In this document: positions 12,759-25,370 of the stretch, one piece after another
How positions within the stretch are numbered: the stretch's first letter is position 1
Layout: every line of letters starts with the position of its first letter
From: Mytilisepta virgata
Taxonomy: Eukaryota > Mollusca > Bivalvia > Mytilida > Mytilidae
Reading direction: 5' to 3'
DNA: 64,000 nucleotides
Assembly (NCBI GenBank): GCA_028015205.1
Contig: CM051517.1
Coordinates: 59,023,455-59,087,454 of the forward strand
Program-made: the position numbers and the translations under genes
Notes under the pieces: generated by a model
Told to the model about the DNA's origin: nothing
What the model saw: only the letters and a program-made list of their open reading frames with translations
Database searches by the model: none

Positions 12759-12769
12759 AGGACAGTGTT

Positions 12770-15584
12770 GAAAAGAACCATCAAACTCATATGCGACTTT
12801 AAAAAGAAATTATATCATTATTTCCCGGTTTTTAAACAGACATTCTCAGATACCAATTTAGATGTATTGTATATGCTTATTTCAACAAATAATTCAAACT
12901 CAATTTTTTATAGTCATGTCTTATCAACATCGCTTGCTTTGTAAGAACTCATTGGAAGTATAAAGTGATGTAGCCTGGTTGGGTTGTTAGAATGAAAATA
13001 TGCAAGACACGTTGTTCCATTCATTCATGATAGCAAAGAGGGATTGATATTGCAAATGATGTCTAAAAAATTGACAGTTATGCTGCCATTAAATATGTAA
13101 TTCTTTATTTTCAATTAGAAATTGAAGAAATCGTGTTTGAAAATCAAGTTAAACTAAATCAATAAAGACAATGTTAGAAACAAATTTATTTTTGTTTTGG
13201 TTAATTACATAAAAATATATACATTGGTAATTGATTTTGTCAAATGACATGTATTAATGCTGAAATCCTGCTCAGAAATAATTGATAGAAAAATTTGCGT
13301 AAAAGCCGTTATCATCAGTTTCTTTGCTCCTAATAAGGCATTTTAATGATTTCATGCTATTTTAGATATCACGTATGGCTTCAAAAAAGATGTTTACTTC
13401 GAGAACACTGAACCTTGCCATTACATCTGCTAAAAGTACAGCAGTATGATTACAAAACATTTTAGACGCTTTATTTTGTACATTTTGATATTCATGAAAA
13501 ATTTATCACGAGCAGCTATGAGAGCCGTAGCTAGCTTTATAATTAAAAGGAGCACATCCCGATCCTGCTATTTAAATTATGAACCGTCAACCTTTATTTG
13601 TAGATGGTCAGAATATCTTAACTCTGTTGAGTTTATGTTTGTTGCTCTCTTATGTTATTTTTGGTCCGGAGATCTGTCTTATGGATGGCGTTGATTGTTA
13701 GGTATGTTATTGTTGGCCATTCCATTCTGTTATTTAAAACGACTATGAATTGAAACAGCGCTATCTAAGCAAATATTCCAATTCAAACCATAGCAAACCC
13801 ATCCAACTCAAATTCTAAAATAGGAAATATATTAGTATTTGAGGATCATCAGAGAAGTTTAATAAAATCTTCCCTTAGTTGTTTAATTTGGTCTTCTAGA
13901 TCTAAGTAAAAAAGAACAACTATTGGACTACAATAAGACTGTTAGAAAGGGTGATGTACTAGTATGTCAAACCTCGTTCTTCGCGTTGAATCGATAAATC
14001 TTTCACAGCCGAAGTGCCGTCATCTTGTTATATCTGATTTGACTCGTATTTTTCTTTTATTTTTTGTGATTATACATATGTGGCGAGTACACCTTGTTCA
14101 CAAACTACGCAAACGAATTTGGTAGATGACACAGGTCTGTTTGTTCGTGTTATTGCGTTCTGTTTTTTTTTTTTTAAATTTTTTTTATCATAAAACCGAT
14201 CACCTTTATATAGGATGGGTGCAAAAATCACTGCCACAGATTCAACAAATATTCATTTCAGTTTTAAACTGCATCTGTTACGAAGTTATATAAAAATTTA
14301 CCAAACAATATACATTTCTTTATATTTTCATCATTTCGTCTATGATTTAAAAATTGTAGCCAATAAATTTATCGATAAATTCAGGACAATATGAATTGCA
14401 GATTATCACAACACTTTCTGCATGATCATGCTTTTCACCACTTTTCATTAAAATTCGTGACAAAAATGAAATATTACTCTGATACGAAAGATATTTATCG
14501 AATAGGATCGTTCCTTTAGGTCAGAGGTCAGAGCACTCCGTTTTGACAAATTGTTGAACAAAACCATATACAGAAGTTGGTAATTGGTGGTACAGAATTA
14601 CCACACGGAGATCAGACACATTTATCAGGTGACGGCAGAACATAGTAACACCACGGTACCATCTTAAAAAAGTGTATTAAATAATAGTCACTGGGTACCT
14701 CATTTTCTACTAGAACTTATTATTACTGTTATTTAGTGAAATTTATTATCTCGACGGTAATGGATTAAAATAGTCAAAGTCACAAATTTTAAACTTAAAG
14801 CACTTGGACATAAATATTTTTTGGCAACCATTCATAGATAATACGAGTAAACTATACAGTTTACTTTCATTCCTCTTTATCTACGAAATGGTTTCTCATA
14901 CAAAGACTTGCATTGTTCTGGATTATTTATACTTAACGCTTTTTATTTATCTTTAAGCAATCTTAAGACGTGTTTGACAAATATCAATATTCTGATCTTG
15001 TGTATAAAAACAATGGCACTTGGATTTTTGTTTTGTTTATTCCCTTACCTGTACCAATTTGTAACATAAAACATTAATTAGCGAGTAACAATTTAATTTT
15101 AGGGGGAGGAGGAATGGAGTGTTATTAGACCAAGATTTCTTTCGCAGCATCCATGAGCCTGTATTTTTGTTCACAATATACTACTAATACCAGCTTAAAT
15201 GTCATTTCATTCCTGAATTTTCAACAGATTTTTAGCCTGTATTTTTTCAAAATATTTGGGAGTCTGCCTTTTTGCAATTCCTCTGCTTGTGCCTCTCTAA
15301 AAATCAAATGGTTTATGTTTGGATATGCGAATTTCAATTTTTAAGACTTTTTACTTAGGAACTAAAACAATTCATGTTAGCAGCGATTGCCCTGTTATTG
15401 AGCTTAATAGATTCCTGCAAATGATAAGGAATGCTTTCTCTCCCTGTGTCCTGCTTTCAAAATACCTTCAATTCGGTTGTGCATTCAAACACATGTAAAT
15501 ATAAATATTTGCTATTAAATAATATTTTTTTCAGAAATTATATTTTGTCCATAATTCTAATCATTAAACCACAACAAGAAGATC
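12770..15584. other. Intergenic, no gene seen
   Basis: AT-rich; holds only the foldback arm fragment at 13625-13725 and a T-run at about 14163. Confidence 0.5.
13625..13725. mobile_element. Arm fragment of the 7799 foldback family
   Basis: Carries GCTCTCTTATGTTATTTTTG, GTCCGGAGATCTGTCTTATG and GGTATGTTATTG, matching the right arm at 7905-7983. Confidence 0.45.
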
Positions 15585-15925
15585 ATGCACCTGGGACGAT
15601 GCCTCTGCATGGTGGACCTTAGGTCCCCGAGGGTATTCGCCAACCCAGTCGTGAGACTTATCTGACATGATTATTCATTGATTTGTTACAGAAATTACCA
15701 GTATTTAGCAAAATTCAAAACTAATAGAAATACTAAGGGTTCATTCCTTGTATTGCACATGGTAGATCTCCTTGGCTAAAATTTGGCTTCCGATTTCGGT
15801 ATTTTTGGTTATGAGTACTTCTTGTTTCAAATAAGTTTGGTTTTTGGTCTTCCAAATGTTTCGGTTTTAATGCTGCTGATGATAGTTAACTCCTTGAAAT
15901 GCGTTGTATACAGCATAGTATAAAT
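15585..15925 (+). mobile_element. Hammerhead-associated retroelement fragment, copy 1
   Basis: Shares with 37485-37770 the opening GATGC..CTG..GGTGGA..TCCCC and the distal hammerhead-like block in the same order. No coding capacity. I recall this module from bivalve transcript and genome repeats; the assignment to a Penelope-like or retrozyme lineage is inference. Confidence 0.45.
15870..15916 (+). ncRNA. Diverged hammerhead-like motif
   Basis: ATGCTG (15870-15875) directly precedes CTGATGA (15876-15882) and pairs fully with CAGCAT (15911-15916), forming stem I. GAAA is at 15896-15899, and the following bases fold into a four-pair stem III (one G-U) with a three-base loop, leaving T-A at the cleavage position. 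Stem II is not canonical, so this copy is probably weak or dead. It sits at the end of a longer copy (15585-15925) of the same retroelement family as 37485-37770. Confidence 0.4.
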
Positions 15926-16177
15926 TTACTATATCTAATATTAGTATCTTTGTATTGTTATTTTATTTTTTTAACAACAACAACAAAGCAAAACAAAACA
16001 AAAACAAAAAATCCAGGCTCATGGCTGCCACGAAAAAAATTCAGGATCCAAGAACACTTTCTGTCTTCAAGTTAAAATTAACAATGAAACGCAGCAATCG
16101 GAGATTGCACATCCCCCCGCTCCCAGCAAAGTCGGAATGCACAAAGTCTGAACCCCTCATAATTTCAAATTGCATTA

Positions 16178-17331
16178 GAGATAACTTGTAATTTTCTAAA
16201 TAAGTGGGGTGGGGCCGACCCCCGGGATGACCATTAAACTGGTCTTGTCATGCCCACTAAGAATATATATGGTTTAGGGGTGGGGATCTCAACTGTTTTT
16301 GAGATAACTTGTAATTTTGTAAATGAGGGGGGTGGGGCCGACCCCCGGGGATGACCATTCAACTGGTCTTGTCATGCCCACTAAGAATATATATGGTTTA
16401 GGGGTGGGGATCTCAACTGTTTTTGAGATAACTTGTAATTTTGTAAATGAGGGGGGTGGGGTCGACCCCCCGGGGATGACCATTAAACTGGTCTTGTCAT
16501 GCCCACTAAGAATATATATGGTTTAGGGGTGGGGATCTCAACTGTTTTAGAGATAACTTGTAATTTTCTAAATTAGGGGGGTGGGGCCGACCCCCGGGGA
16601 TGACCATTAAACTTGTCTTGTCATGCCCACTAAGAATATATATGGTTTAGGGGTGGGGATCTTAACTGTTTTTGAGATATCTTGTAATTTTCCAAATGAG
16701 GGGGGTGGGGCTGACCCCCGGGGGTGACCATGTAACTCGTCTTTAAATGTGGAATAAAAATATATATGGTTAAGGGGTGGGGATATGAACTGATCTTACC
16801 ATATTTTGAGATTTTACATATTAGGGTGTAGCCCCACCCCCCGGGCAAAAATCAAAATTCCGAAACCTTTGGCACAGACAACTCTTCAAGTGTTACTAGT
16901 GTACCTAATTTCATGTTTCTATCTTCTGCGGTGTAGGAGGAGTTCTTGGACAATCGTTTTTAGACATTTTTTAACTCCTTAGGGCATTGCCCCTAGGGGC
17001 GGGACCAAAATTTTGATACCCTCTTTCAACTTGGGAAAGGCAATATAAGTAGTGACATAAGTTCCAATATCCTAGCTTTAACACTTTTGGAGATATCTCC
17101 ATTTATTGGATATCGCGAAATTCGTTTTTCGCTCATAATTTGGCCCCAAGGGGTCGAATTCCAATTTTAAGGGGTCTATTCCCTAGTGGGTCATATACTC
17201 TTCCATGATGCCAAATTTCAAGTTTCTATCTTTTACCGTTTCAGAGATATGCCTTGCCACTACAGACGTACGTACGTACGTACGGACGCACTGTATTACA
17301 TGATCCCCCCGCTTTCGCTAAGCGGGGGGAT
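16178..17331 (-). mobile_element. Hairpin-type element with 124-bp tandem repeat
   Basis: GAGATAACTTGTAATTTT recurs at 16178, 16301, 16425, 16550 and (GAGATATC) 16674, a 123-125 bp period over five units. It continues through AT-rich body to an (ACGT)n tract (17267-17284) and the hairpin CCCCCCGCTTTCGCTAAGCG at 17305-17329. Confidence 0.7.
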
Positions 17332-20300
17332 AATAATAGTTTATTGTCATATAAACTAAAACGAACAGCTTGTGATAAATTTTAAACACAAAAACATAAA
17401 TATGATCATAAAATAATGAATTAACAAAATCACGACGCTGTGTCACACAAGTCTCCTGTCCTCAATTCAATTGACTGTTTTAAAAAGGAAGACAGCTCAA
17501 GTATTTGCCGCGAGTTTGTTGGATTTAATATGAAATTGTTGCTCTGTAGAGACAATACAAGATCGATGCTACATTTATATTTATATAACGTTAGTTAGAT
17601 ATCGTTTTCTTGAATTTATGTGTAAATATGTGATTTTCAATTTTTTAGACTTTGCACTTATAAAAATACATTCATGTTGGTAGCAGTGATACTGAATATC
17701 ATAGAAGAATATTAATTACTATAATTATTTGTACATTATGAAAATTACAGTTGAACTATAGGTTGTAATCGATTGGTGGGGTACTCATATGTTTTGTTAC
17801 CATGGTAGATAACAGAAATGTTTGGAAGTCTTTTTTTTTCTTTTTATCTCAAATCAGAAAAGTCATTGTCGGATTATTCTATTATACATTAAAATAGGTA
17901 AAGAGAGTAATAGAAACGTACCCTGTCATAAATTATTACATAATAAGGGTCGTACCTGATAGTAGTACAAAGGAAATTTTACTTTTAAAAATACAATTTA
18001 AATATCTAAAAACTAGACTTTAAATTTAGAAAAATGATACAGCATTTAACCGTTATTATTTATAAAATGGGGAGCAGATACACCTTGATAACAAACAAAA
18101 ATTTTACAAATTAATCTGAACACGTTATTTGGTCCATCAAATCTGGGAAAACTTCATAGCGACTAAATTTCATAATTAACGTGCCAAGCGTTTCAGAATC
18201 TTTTTCAGTCTGTAATGACAATGTAAAACTCAGAGAGTCTTCTTAACGTAATTTGGCGGGAATTTCAAGAGCATTTAACCACCGTGTGGTCATATCAGAA
18301 TTTATCAAACGGGTCAAGAGATGTGTAGATGTGTATGGAATTATAGAAAAAGAAATATCCAATTTAGAACAAAAATTGTGTTCTGTCGTTGTGCGTGTCC
18401 AATCGGATCAAAATTAGGTTTCATACGAACACTTTTCGAATTAATTTGACCAAGCGGTTATCATACACGAGATTTGAAAGATTTCTTTGTCTTCTTATCA
18501 ACGCATGTTCATTTGTCTAAGAGAATACATACGACTCTTTTAGTCAGATAACTAAATGATTATTTCCAAGGACAGCCATTTTAGATATAAATATGTACTC
18601 TTGTATACAATTATAACCCAAAAAACCATCCACTAATCCCGACACAATGCAAATAATATTTCAAGAAATTAGTACCAATAAGATCCAATTGTCGAAAAAC
18701 ACAGTAGATGTGCCTCATAACTCATAATTTGATCATAAAATTTATGGGGATAATTGATAGGGATTACCAGTTTTACATCGCGAGATTAATCTAAGCCAAC
18801 CAGTTATATTTTATAAAAGTACCAACTAATAACATTTTTGTATATACAATGTTGAACGAACATTCTATATTTACATTCTTATAAAATAATATATTTGATA
18901 CGATTTTTCAAGAAAATATTCGCTGAATTGGGATGTATTTCTGTCCTTTGTCATCTCAGATAAGTGAGAATGTACTTTTTCTGTTCGTCGAATTACATGT
19001 TCTTTTTTTTTGACGTATTTTTATCATTTCGTTTTTTTTAAATGACACAATCCATTTAGATAAGAGAATTAGAATATGTAAATATCTGTTACTAAGATGC
19101 ATGTATATGCGTGTACTTAGGTTTTGTCATAGATGTCTCAACGGAAGCAAGTTAGTTTACATGTTCGTGCAACGCAAACTAAGTAATGCGTCATTCATTT
19201 CAAAGCTAATAACCAAAGTACTTCATGGAACTAATTTTATCATGAAAAATTGTCTGAACCAATAAATCTCGCAAAGACGAGATTTGATTGGACGAGATTG
19301 AGTCATCGTGTCAACGTTTAATTTACATTCTCATTCAGAATATTGATACGACAGGTAAAGAATATCAGGATTCCAGGCGCCATAAGCTTAGTCATTTTCA
19401 GGAATCAATTTACCTGTCCAGATTGTCGGAATTAAATTTCAATGGTCGCTGACTCAGATAATAGAATTATGCCAAGTTGACATGTTTTTTCAAGTATTTT
19501 GTCATTTTATAGATGACACTTTAATGGAATTCAGAAAAAAACAATCCAATCTGTTTTGATTAAACTAAAGCTGATTAAAATTATCCTGTATAATACAATC
19601 AACAATTTAAATGAATTTTAATAAACACCATTTTCTCATATTTCTATGATAGTATATTGAGGTTTCCTATTTGATCAAGAGTTTTTATTGTTTTGTGTCA
19701 GAATGTATGTCAACTGAATGCCAATGGAACAATGTTATTTTTGAATTAATGGTGAATTTTGTTGTATAATGAACACTAAATGTATTTTTAAAAGCAGTTA
19801 GTGTTTTCCTCTGATATTGTCTTTTGCTTGTAATTATGTTTGGTCTAGCGCGGTGTTCTCTCACTGACGCATACCCCATATCTTTTCACTTGCAACCCAC
19901 AAATATATTTGTTGTTGTTTCTGTATATTCTGTAATAGAATATAATAAAGGGGCATTGTCCAATCCATTTGATATACATTTATCAATAAAATAGTTTGAA
20001 ATCGAAAAAGTGGCATTAACTTAATTTTTTTTCTAATATGAAACTCCCAAGAATACAAAAAGAGGGCATTAGAACATTGACTTCTTAAATTAAGACGCCG
20101 TGGTCTCGTGATGGTGTCTGAATCAGTAGTAAAACACAAGAAAAACTATACGTTCGACCAGTCAAAAAGATGTCGGCAATGGCACCCTAACTGAGATTTT
20201 TTAAGTATAGTTAAAAATCCCAAATAAATGTAACAAACGCATTCTTACTGTGTACAATGTATGTTTATTGAATATCTTCTTGAAACGTTGAAGTCGAAAG

Positions 20301-20639
20301 TTTTGCGTTGTCAAAAAATTAAACCTCAATTCCAATCACCCCCAAACCCTAATTATATCATTAAAGATTCCTCTATCTCACGCACAACTTATGTTTAAAG
20401 ACTTGTGTTCAAATATAATATAATATAATCTAGTACCTGCCACTTCGAAAGGGAAAATTAGGTTAATTAAATAAAGTCTATTTCATAGAAGTGAATGCGA
20501 AAATACCTTATCGTTATTTGTTCATTTCCAAAATATTGTTAATATTTAAATAATAATAATAATGTTTTCGTACCATTTAAACTTTATGATAATTATTATT
20601 AATTGTGTTAGGATTAATATTATTTTCTTTTTTTTTCGC
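17332..20639. other. Intergenic, nothing recognised
   Basis: Over 3 kb of AT-rich sequence without exon-like ORFs or repeats I could match within the window. Confidence 0.5.
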
Positions 20640-20810
20640 TTCAAATTTTTAATTTTGAGAGCACATATAATTAAGTTAGTAGAAAATAAAAATTTATGCT
20701 TATTATTATTTATTAATGAATATTATTTCCTTTTATTTTTTTCGCGTGGAATGTTTAATTTTGAGAGTACATGTAATTATTTTAGTAAACAATCGAAAGG
20801 TAAAAGTGTG
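20640..20810. repeat. Diverged duplication before the CCHC gene
   Basis: TTAATTTTGAGAGCACATAT and TTAATTTTGAGAGTACATGT lie about 106 bp apart, each followed by TTAG. AT-rich and otherwise featureless. Confidence 0.45.
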
Positions 20811-20892
20811 ATTGAACCTGATTTACTCACTTTCACTTTAATCTAATTAGTACTCACTCAAATCATTTAAAGTAATCAAAGCGTGTCGCTGA

Positions 20893-20899
20893 TATAAAT
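20893..20899 (+). promoter_or_regulatory. TATA-like box of the CCHC gene
   Basis: TATAAAT lies 50 bp before the ATG at 20949, so a start near 20920-20930 would give a short 5' leader. Confidence 0.45.
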
Positions 20900-20948
20900 G
20901 TTGAACAAATTCGGTTTGATCGTCAACTTGTAAAATTGAGATAGAAAA

Positions 20949-21911
20949 ATGAACAGTTACAAGACTTTTGTGGACTTATCGAGAGATTGCTCGTTCGATG
21001 TTAATGGTCTGCCAGAATATGCAGATGAATCTTATTACAATGACAACCAGAGGATCAGAACTTTGAGAATAATTCCTATCTGTGATGTAAATTCTGCTGT
21101 TCTTGCACAAGATATAAGGAAACCGGAAATAAAGTGTTTCAAATGCCAGGAAGAAGGACACATTGCTAAAAAATGCAAAAAACCAACGAAGAAATCTGCA
21201 AAGAAACGAAATAGAGACGCTGAGAGACAGAAACATTTTATTTTGAAGAAAATATTTATGTCGAAGGAAAGAAAAAATGCCCACCTTCAGGAAAAACAAG
21301 ACAAAGAAGATATAAATGATCCATTAGAGATTTTAGAGACCGGTCTAGTTGATCAGCAACAAGAAATTAAAAGATTTAAAGATGCAGGTGGGGTTTATAA
21401 ATGTTTACACAAAAGATTTGGGGCTTCTTCTACAATTAACATTAACGTAGAAAGCTCAACAGAGGAAGAAGAAAGTTTTAGAGGTAAACAAATGAAAAAG
21501 ACGAAAAGGAAACGCAGCAAATCTTTATCAAGATTTGAGCGAGAAGTTAAAGGTTTGTTCAGACTTAAGAAGAGAAAACAATCATATGATGTATCCAACC
21601 GGAGTTTGGTGTCACGTGGAAAATCGTCATTGGAGATGGACATTGATGGTGTTGAAATATTAGATGAAAGTGACATTGTACCTGAAATAAGATACAATGC
21701 ATTTAACTTACAAAACAATATTCAATTTTCAAAACCTATTAGCTTTATAAAAAGATCTCCCAGTGTACGGAACGTTTGTTGTACATCGGAAGATAGTCGT
21801 CCAGACTCCAACCGAACAGTTACTGAAGAAGAACAAGCTACAATCGTACAATTACAAAAAGAAGTGTCAGTGCTTTTCAGAGAAATTGAAGAAATGGTAA
21901 ATAGTGCATAA
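20949..21911 (+). CDS. Intronless gene for a basic CCHC zinc-knuckle protein, 320 aa
   Basis: One open frame of 320 codons. Residues 63-76 form a zinc knuckle CFKCQEEGHIAKKC (CX2CX4HX4C; Cys63, Cys66, His71, Cys76), followed directly by a lysine-rich run (residues 77-95) and a second basic cluster near residues 180-215 that could be nuclear localisation signals. The last 30 residues look helical or coiled. I do not recognise a named family. The placement of the knuckle after a short conserved-looking stretch recalls Gag or LINE ORF1 proteins, so origin from a retroelement is possible, but no protease, reverse transcriptase or LTR is visible nearby. It is the longest single ORF in the window and has a TATA-like box upstream and AATAAA downstream. 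Nucleic-acid binding is an inference from the knuckle. Confidence 0.75.
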   Translation: MNSYKTFVDLSRDCSFDVNGLPEYADESYYNDNQRIRTLRIIPICDVNSAVLAQDIRKPEIKCFKCQEEGHIAKKCKKPTKKSAKKRNRDAERQKHFILKKIFMSKERKNAHLQEKQDKEDINDPLEILETGLVDQQQEIKRFKDAGGVYKCLHKRFGASSTININVESSTEEEESFRGKQMKKTKRKRSKSLSRFEREVKGLFRLKKRKQSYDVSNRSLVSRGKSSLEMDIDGVEILDESDIVPEIRYNAFNLQNNIQFSKPISFIKRSPSVRNVCCTSEDSRPDSNRTVTEEEQATIVQLQKEVSVLFREIEEMVNSA

Positions 21912-22024
21912 AAGGACTTTGAAATTGTGCTTTTCAGAACACGTTAATAATTAGTTAAAATTGCAGAAGTCTTATTTTTCTTTCAAAATTTGGATTTGTG
22001 CTGTTGTTTTGTACATTTTATTTA

Positions 22025-22030
22025 AATAAA
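22025..22030 (+). terminator. Polyadenylation signal of the CCHC gene
   Basis: AATAAA 114 bp after the stop codon, followed by a T-rich stretch. Confidence 0.55.
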
Positions 22031-22344
22031 ACTTTTATTTATTCGAAAAAGTTTGTTTCATACCTGTGAAAAGAGAGATTAGGCAAACTTTAAAGTTGGG
22101 ATTTTTTTCGTACAGTGTTGAGTTATCGCTCTTTGTATTTGTCAATCCATTCTTAGGGTTAAATGTTTGTTTTGTGTAATTTAAATCATTGCAGACAATT
22201 TTGGCGTTACAGAAAAGAAAAAAACACGTTTTTGTATGACACAATAACAATTTCCTCGGACATCACCCTTCAGACTTTCGTAAAAAAGAAATCTGTAACC
22301 CATTGGTGGATTTGACACACATTTATATGTGTTTTTTTTTGGAT

Positions 22345-22535
22345 ACAAGTAAACAAGAAATACCAAAGGGATATTCGAAGGAGAGAAAAATCGTAACAAC
22401 TGGCAAACCCCGGAGAACAACGAAGACAAGACCAAAACAATACATGAACTACAATTAAAAACTAAAAACATATGAACAACATGGACCCCACCAAAAAACC
22501 GGGGGTAGACTCAGGTGCTCCGGAAGAGTAAGCAG
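22345..22535. repeat. Dispersed repeat C, copy 2
   Basis: Second copy of the 9845-10025 repeat, about 450 bp after the CCHC gene's stop. Confidence 0.6.
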
Positions 22536-23067
22536 TGTCCTAGTAAGTCTAGAATGTCAATAGTGTTTCAAAGGGTCAACACCATTTTATTTTTATTTTT
22601 CACATGCTCGTGATCAAGACCATATTGGTCGAAACGTTGGGTATTTTTAACTTTTTAGTTTGTTGTTGTTTTTTTTACGATTTTATATTTGGTTTTGTTC
22701 GACTTGTGTATTTCATACATTTTAGTCGTTTTATGCCCCTTTTGGCAGCTCACCATTTCCATTTATTTTTCTTGTTATCTATTGTCGCATGAGCTGTTTC
22801 GCAACATACTTAGTTTAAATTGATATCCATGTGTTCCTGAAAGGTATTTCATAAAAAGCGAAAGATACATCAGGTGTTTCCAGAAAGGTATTTAATAAAA
22901 AGCGAAAAGGATATTCAGGTTTTCGGCCTGAAAGTTATTTCATAAAAATAGAAAGTAACTCTATCCTGCTCCACAGATACCATTCAACAAAAACACTTAA
23001 GTCATTGGTCAATATAAATATAAGTAATATTCCAGAAAAATACAAAATTCATTAGCAACAAATATAT

Positions 23068-23073
23068 TTTAAT
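23068..23073 (-). terminator. Candidate polyadenylation signal (ATTAAA) of the secreted protein gene
   Basis: ATTAAA on the minus strand 25 bp after the stop codon. No AATAAA is nearer. Confidence 0.4.
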
Positions 23074-23097
23074 CATCAAAAATAACATTGCATAACA

Positions 23098-23340
23098 TTA
23101 CGCGGGAAGAGGTGGTGAATCCTCACCGGTTGTTGTTGACTCGGTTGAGGCAGTCGTAGTTTGTGGTGGCGTAGGTCGAGGTCTGTTACATTTAGATTTA
23201 CATTTTACACGCAAACCTAGTCTGCGTCGAAAATATTCTGCCGTGTACTGTACGTCCATATCACCAGCCGCCAAAGAATTTGTATTGCTCAACACAAATA
23301 TTCTCTTATCCCTTGAATGCTTTACTGCAAATCCTTCTAC
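23098..23340 (-). CDS. Secreted protein gene, coding exon 3 (residues 90-169)
   Basis: Begins VEGFAVKHSRDKRIFVLSNT after the acceptor and ends in a proline/threonine tail, stop TAA at 23098-23100. Confidence 0.7.
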   Translation of the reverse strand, partial: VEGFAVKHSRDKRIFVLSNTNSLAAGDMDVQYTAEYFRRRLGLRVKCKSKCNRPRPTPPQTTTASTESTTTGEDSPPLPA

Positions 23341-24816
23341 CTATAAAACAAATATCATTCAATATGAGGTTCTCGGTGGGGTTTATAGAATATAGAATAA
23401 TACACCTAAACATAAATGAATACAGAATAATTGTCTTAAAAAATAAAGAATTACCTAAAACATTTCACGCTTACAATATTTTACAGAATTAGCAGATTTT
23501 TTTAACTGAATAAAGAAAAATGGAACTGAAATTCACTGAAAACGGAATATGCCCCCCCCCCATCCAGACAACAAAAAGAATTAAGTCAAAAACTTAGAAT
23601 TGAGGAGTTGTAGCTCTTCTTATTTAGAGGATGTAGTAAGGCAGCTTTATACCTGCTTAGGAGTTAGCTTCAGGGTCCAGTTGTTCAAAAGTTAATCACC
23701 GTTTTCACTTTCCATTAATTCGATTGTTGAGTAATATTTCTGTACAAAATTTTGCATAGACACACAAAGTCATATGATTAACCCATCAGAAAATTTTCAG
23801 TCCTTAGGCATAATCAAAGAAGCGAAAGTTTGAAACTGTAAATTGTAGTTAACTTTTGAACAACTGGACCCAGATGGTAAAATACCGAATAATGTGCTAA
23901 TATCCATAGCTGCCATTATTGAAGTAGCCATTTTGCCAGTCATTTCCATCTAAAATGATTTTGATAATCATATGCGTCGAAAATATCTAACAGATTACCT
24001 TAATTAGTTGAAACGCGAAGAAAAATCAAGACCTTCAGTAGGGTTGCTTCTCTTCATAAGAAATTTTAAAGATTAACATATTTAAGTATAATCAGATAAA
24101 AATTGAACTTTTGCATATATTTTTATTCACCGAAGTTTTTAGAAAAACAGAACCAGACGTGCTATAAGAAACTACAGGTTTACATTAGCTTAAATTAACT
24201 TAAAGGAGAGTGAAATAATATATTTCTAATGAAGACACAGAACAATAAAATTAATGATGATGATAAATAATAATAATTATGGAAACAGATAGTTCTTAAT
24301 TTAAGAATTAGAAGTCGCTTAGAGTAGCTACAATAAAGCTATGTATGTTGTAAGAACTTCAGTTAAAGGTATAAGTGCAGCACTGGCAGAAACATCTTTT
24401 GTAAAAAACGAACCTGGTACCCAATTATCCTATATAGTAATGTGATAAATAATTACGGACTCAGACGAAAAACAACTTCCTGAAAAACAGCACAACCTGA
24501 CTTTAGCTGAACTGACTATATATATTGTATATACATTTGTAGAACATACGTTTAAGGTCTGTATAGGTTGGCTGAATTTTAGATAAACTTGTAATTCTTC
24601 CTCCTCAACCTCCTCGGGTATTCTTATAAAGCAGTCCCCATCAAAACTGATAAGAGTGGGCACAGGAGGTATCTCTTCACTGCCTGGTTTTGGTCCTGGC
24701 CTTGGTCTTAGTCTCCCTTCACCGGAACGTCCACCACTGGATCGACCACCGCCTCTTCTAGCGTCACAAGTCAACGTTGCTGTAATAAGCAGGATAGTTG
24801 CTATGGACTTCCACAT
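23098..24816 (-). CDS. Predicted secreted protein, 169 aa, two coding exons
   Basis: Coding parts are 24816-24550 (89 codons) and 23340-23098 (80 codons plus stop). The donor is gtatgt and the acceptor tttatag, both phase 0. The protein opens with a signal peptide (MWKSIATILLITATLTCDA, cleavage near residue 19), then a Gly/Arg/Pro-rich linker (about 20-47), a globular stretch from about 55 to 135 (IRIPEEVEEEELQVYLKFS, NTNSLAAGDMDVQYTAEYF), a short basic cysteine pair (KCKSKC) and a Thr/Ser/Pro-rich tail that could be O-glycosylated. The globular part has a pattern reminiscent of a beta-sandwich carbohydrate-binding module such as CBM2, a weak resemblance only. A secreted matrix or mucosal protein would fit. 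Reading through the donor would give a shorter alternative C-terminus of 128 residues in total. Confidence 0.72.
24550..24816 (-). CDS. Secreted protein gene, coding exon 2 (residues 1-89)
   Basis: Starts one base after the acceptor (cag|A ATG), encodes the signal peptide and linker, ends QPIQTLN before gtatgt. Confidence 0.75.
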
Positions 24817-25370
24817 TCTGAAATTGAAATTTTCGGAAATAAAAAATTGACTTTATTACTTTTTATCAATTACAAATAAAATAAATATAAAAATACATGA
24901 AATGAAATTACAGAGAAAAAGGATGTCATACACCTCTGAAAAGCTTTAAGAAAATCGATATTAATAGATATATAGACCTACCTAGTTTCATGCAATATTT
25001 TTTATAAAGAGGGCTACATATCAGTCATATAATTTATTTATTTTCTGTTCAAAACGAGTTTTGCCACGTAGAATTAATATAAAGATTGACAAATCACAGA
25101 AAAGCTAGACTATCAACATCCCTAAGTCGATTGGCAAGTTTATCAACAGAAAATAATGCATGAGTGACTGTTAAAATATTAAATTGATCTTAGCAGTGAA
25201 TTTTTAAATCCCAACAGAAATTATTTGAAAACAAATGTAAATTCATTTTTGTAATAATATTTATGCCATTTCAATTAAGTATATATCATCATTGCAAGAG
25301 TAAATGTTAGTCTTAAATTTGAAATATAATAATGAAAAATTAAAAAATATAAAATTTATTTGAGTCTTAC

